Positions 6,401 through 7,621 of a DNA stretch of 7,621 nt are shown one piece after another. The translations under genes and the position numbers were made by a program. The notes under the pieces are model-generated. The model saw only the letters and a list, made by a program, of their open reading frames with translations. It was not told the origin of the DNA and did not search any database. Within the stretch, counting starts at the first letter, position 1; each line of letters opens with the position of its first letter. This DNA is from an uncultured Eubacterium sp. Lineage in GTDB: Bacteria; Bacillota_A; Clostridia; Lachnospirales; Lachnospiraceae. Where the stretch lies: positions 1 through 7,621 of the forward strand of contig CAOKJJ010000209.1 in NCBI GenBank assembly GCA_948468465.1, in the 5' to 3' direction.

Positions 6401-6958
6401 TACCATTTTCTGCTGCGGCAGGCCATGATCCTGCAGCTCCAGGAAAAAATTCCCTTTGCCAAAGCAGGCTTCATATTTTAACGCCGTTTCTTTTGCTTTG
6501 TTATAATCCCCACGCAGCAGCTCACGCTGCACTTCTCCGGCGATACACGCGCTTGTCGCTATAATCCCTTCATGAAACCGTTCCAGTACCTCCATATCTA
6601 CACGCGGCCTGTAATAAAACCCATCCACAAATCCTTTGGAAACGATCTTCATCAGATTGCCGTATCCCTGATTATTTTCCGCAAGCAGCACAAGATGGTA
6701 ATAACGGTCTTCCCCGCTGACACGTTCCCTGTCAAAACGCGAATTCGGCGCTACATAAACCTCACATCCGAGTATTGGATTGATTCCTGCCGCTTTGGCC
6801 GCTTTATAAAATTCAATGACTCCATACATAGCCCCGTGGTCTGTAATAGCCGCCGCATCCATGCCAAGCTCTTTGACATAAGATACGTATTCCTGGATTT
6901 TATTCGAACCGTCTAACAGACTGTATTCCGTATGGACGTGTAAATGTGCAAATGCCAT
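3476..6958 (-). CDS. dnaE: DNA polymerase III alpha subunit (DnaE)
   Basis: This 1160-residue catalytic subunit of the replicative DNA polymerase acts at the replication fork. The PHP domain (about 1-280) shows HLHVHTEYSLLDG (5-17), AITDHGAMYG (37-46), GCEVYVAP (64-71) and TNDVHY (204-209). The palm has GPGRGSAAGSLVAY (355-368). Catalytic aspartates D397 and D399 lie in PDIDVDF (396-402), and D550 lies in KMDFLG (548-553). The fingers follow, including GRTDGVFQLESSG (594-606) and YRPGPM (629-634). A clamp-binding motif QLTLF is at 911-915, and an OB fold covers about 993-1067. The length matches bacterial DnaE rather than PolC, and there is no inserted proofreading exonuclease domain. Firmicutes of this kind usually also carry PolC elsewhere; that is not visible here. 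AGGAG overlaps the ogt stop and lies 9 bases before the ATG at 6958, so the two genes are coupled. Confidence 0.98.
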   Translation of the reverse strand: MAFAHLHVHTEYSLLDGSNKIQEYVSYVKELGMDAAAITDHGAMYGVIEFYKAAKAAGINPILGCEVYVAPNSRFDRERVSGEDRYYHLVLLAENNQGYGNLMKIVSKGFVDGFYYRPRVDMEVLERFHEGIIATSACIAGEVQRELLRGDYNKAKETALKYEACFGKGNFFLELQDHGLPQQKMVNPQLMRLSEETGIELVATNDVHYTYAQDAEAHDILLCIQTAKKLKDEDRMRYEGGQYYVKTEAEMRQLFPYALQAVENTQKIADRCHVEIEFGNTKVPKYDVPDGYSAWEYLNKLCFDGLSDRYPGREEELKPRLEYELEVIQTMGYVDYFLIVWDYIHFAKEHGISVGPGRGSAAGSLVAYTTGITNIDPIKYNLIFERFLNPERVSMPDIDVDFCFERRQEVIDYVVEKYGKECVTQIVTFGTLAARGVIRDVGRVMDIPYAFVDSIAKNIPSELGITIQKALQMNPDLRKMYEEDETVTKLIDMSMRLEGLPRHTSTHAAGVVISQKPMDEYVPLSRGTDGMITTQFTMTTLEELGLLKMDFLGLRTLTVIDSAARLAEKGNGIKIDMDHIDFEDKKVLESLGTGRTDGVFQLESSGMKNFVKELKPQSLEDVIAGIALYRPGPMDFIPAYVRGKNMHGEIQYDCPQLEPILSPTYGCIVYQEQVMQIVRDLAGYTWGRSDIVRRAMSKKKGKVMEEERKNFVYGNEEQGVKGCIANGISEQVANKIYDEMIDFAKYAFNKSHAAAYAVISYQTAYLKYYYPVEFMAALMTSVMANINKVSEYIQTCRNMGIAILSPDVNEGESEFSVSGGNIRYGLSAIKSVGHPVITALIKERREHGMYKNLEDFITRLSNKELNKRAVENFVKAGALDGLAGNRRQKMLTFPQIMDSIAHEKKNSMSGQLTLFDIVPEEEKKDYEIHMPNVDEFDKEMLLGFEKEVLGVYISGHPLEEYEEKWKKNITARTTDFLLDEETGAAKVYDNQKATVGGMLIQRTIKYTKNNKTMAFLTLEDLVGTLEIIVFPRDYEKYKKYFENEARIFVEGRVTIEEEKNGKLILERVYSFDETRKELWLQFSDMESYASQEMKMMEQLRASDGQDEVVVYIKDRKAMKRLGPRFRVAATLPFVQELSSVFGQNNVKVVEKKVANNGKRD

Positions 6959-6967
6959 TCTATCATG

Positions 6968-6972
6968 CTCCT
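6968..6972 (-). promoter_or_regulatory. dnaE ribosome binding site overlapping the ogt stop codon
   Basis: AGGAG shares two bases with the TAG stop of ogt (6973-6971) and is spaced 9 bases from the dnaE ATG. This arrangement suggests that ribosomes finishing ogt re-initiate on dnaE. Confidence 0.8.
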
Positions 6973-7486
6973 ATTCCCAATCAAACTGCCCCAGATCTAC
7001 ATGCTCCAGTTCCAGCAAAGCCGCCTTTTTTTCGATTCCTCCCGCATAACCTGTCAGGCTGCCATTTGATCCGACAACCCGGTGGCATGGGATTAATATT
7101 GAAATCGGATTGCGTCCAACGGCTGAGCCTACCGCCTGCGCGGACATCCGCGCCGTCCCCATCTGCTTTGCCATTTTCTTTGCAATCTCTCCATAGGTCA
7201 TTGTCTGGCCATACGGAATCTGCTGCAAAATATGCCATACCGCCTTTCTGAATTCGGAGCCAGCTACTGCAAGCGGCGGCATAAAATCCGGATTCTCCCC
7301 ATAAAAATACAAATCCAGCCAGTCTCTTGTCTTTGCAAATACCGGCAGATCCCGCTCTTCATATTGTTCTGTCAGCGTACTGCCAAAATATTTTTGCCCG
7401 TCAAACCACAATCCCGTCAGCGCGATCCCATTGCTGGCCGCAGTCAGGCCGCCGATTGGCGACTCGTATTTACAGATATAAACCAT
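6971..7486 (-). CDS. ogt: Methylated-DNA--[protein]-cysteine S-methyltransferase (O6-alkylguanine repair)
   Basis: This 171-residue suicide repair protein moves the alkyl group from O6-alkylguanine, or O4-alkylthymine, in DNA to its own cysteine. The N-terminal ribonuclease-H-like domain (about 1-75) precedes the conserved C-terminal DNA-binding domain. Visible landmarks are VWHILQQIPYGQTMTYGEIA (83-102), NPISILIPCHRVVGSNG (126-142) with acceptor C134, and LTGYAGGIEKKAALLELE (144-161). The length is normal for Ogt. There is no Ada-type N-terminal zinc domain or AraC-like domain, so it should not act as its own regulator. At the position of the family's arginine finger (A-R-A-V-G) this protein has Gln117 in AQAVG. 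AAGGAG lies 6 bases before the ATG at 7486. The gene is first in a transcript with dnaE, 12 bases downstream, so it should be made constitutively with the polymerase. Confidence 0.96.
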   Translation of the reverse strand: MVYICKYESPIGGLTAASNGIALTGLWFDGQKYFGSTLTEQYEERDLPVFAKTRDWLDLYFYGENPDFMPPLAVAGSEFRKAVWHILQQIPYGQTMTYGEIAKKMAKQMGTARMSAQAVGSAVGRNPISILIPCHRVVGSNGSLTGYAGGIEKKAALLELEHVDLGQFDWE

Positions 7487-7521
7487 TGTTTTCTCCTTTG
7501 TTGTTTATATTGTCTCTTTTC

Positions 7522-7550
7522 AGTATAGCATGAATATAGCATATTGAAAA
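7522..7550 (-). promoter_or_regulatory. Extended -10 promoter of the ogt-dnaE transcript
   Basis: On the - strand TTTTCA (7550-7545) and TATACT (7527-7522) are separated by 17 bases, each with four or five of six consensus matches. A TG one base before the -10 makes it an extended type. TGCTATA occurs twice, 11 bases apart, so a second weaker -10 (TATATT, 7538-7533) overlaps. The predicted start near 7515 leaves a leader of about 30 bases. The remaining upstream bases, 7551-7621, are AT-rich and contain no recognisable gene. Confidence 0.7.
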
Positions 7551-7621
7551 CAAAAAAACACGATGCACAGAGATTTCGCTTTTAGTATTTATAATTATTC
7601 AATTGTAATTTTTTTAATATC

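Noticed and set aside
7589..7615. AT-only hairpin (TTATAATT with AATTGTAA) followed by seven Ts on the + strand
   Set aside because: It resembles a terminator for the + strand, but no + strand gene is visible before it, and the stem has no G-C pairs. It is probably just AT-rich DNA upstream of the ogt promoter.
1..7621. Search for a novel multi-gene defence, mobile or biosynthetic system
   Set aside because: All substantial genes are recognised housekeeping families except one 87-residue protein. No transposase, integrase, inverted repeats, CRISPR-like repeat or composition shift was seen.

Overview
The window is a stretch of ordinary chromosome from a low-to-mid GC Firmicute, most likely a member of class Clostridia close to Lachnospiraceae. 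This rests on the sequence style of every protein, strong AGGAGG-type ribosome binding sites, AT-rich sigma-A-like promoters, and the ogt, dnaE, pfkA and RNA methyltransferase gene set. The organism call is inference from family resemblance; no database search was possible.

Layout. The left edge holds the 3' two thirds of a tRNA-Gly(GCC) on the + strand, ending at base 50 and followed by a strong intrinsic terminator. Every protein gene lies on the - strand. In transcription order (right to left) they are: ogt (6971-7486, DNA alkyl repair), dnaE (3476-6958, DNA polymerase III alpha), pfkA (2370-3344, ATP-dependent 6-phosphofructokinase), a SpoU/TrmH-family RNA 2'-O-methyltransferase (1312-2178), an 87-residue conserved-looking protein of unknown function (1034-1297, TTG start), and a small alarmone synthetase (201-857). 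The last has its own promoter and terminator and converges on the tRNA.

How the genes are organised. ogt and dnaE are tightly coupled: there are 12 bases between them, and the dnaE ribosome binding site overlaps the ogt stop. They follow a recognisable extended -10 promoter. The methyltransferase and the 87-residue gene are coupled in the same way. pfkA sits between these pairs with gaps of 131 and 191 bases. It could be read from the dnaE transcript, but its upstream gap carries a short repeated motif that might be a control site. The alarmone synthetase is a separate unit. Together these are housekeeping and growth-control functions: replication, repair, glycolysis, RNA modification and the (p)ppGpp response.

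No stretch longer than 300 bases lacks a gene. The gaps are 51-200, 858-1033, 2179-2369, 3345-3475 and 7487-7621, and each is described below. I see no mobile element, CRISPR array, phage gene, toxin-antitoxin pair or other defence-like cluster, and nothing that supports a new multi-gene system. The most unusual item is an in-frame 18-base tandem repeat that inserts a hexapeptide array into the N-terminal domain of the RNA methyltransferase. Smaller points are substitutions at usually conserved positions in PfkA and Ogt, and an apparently intact metal site in the PHP domain of DnaE.
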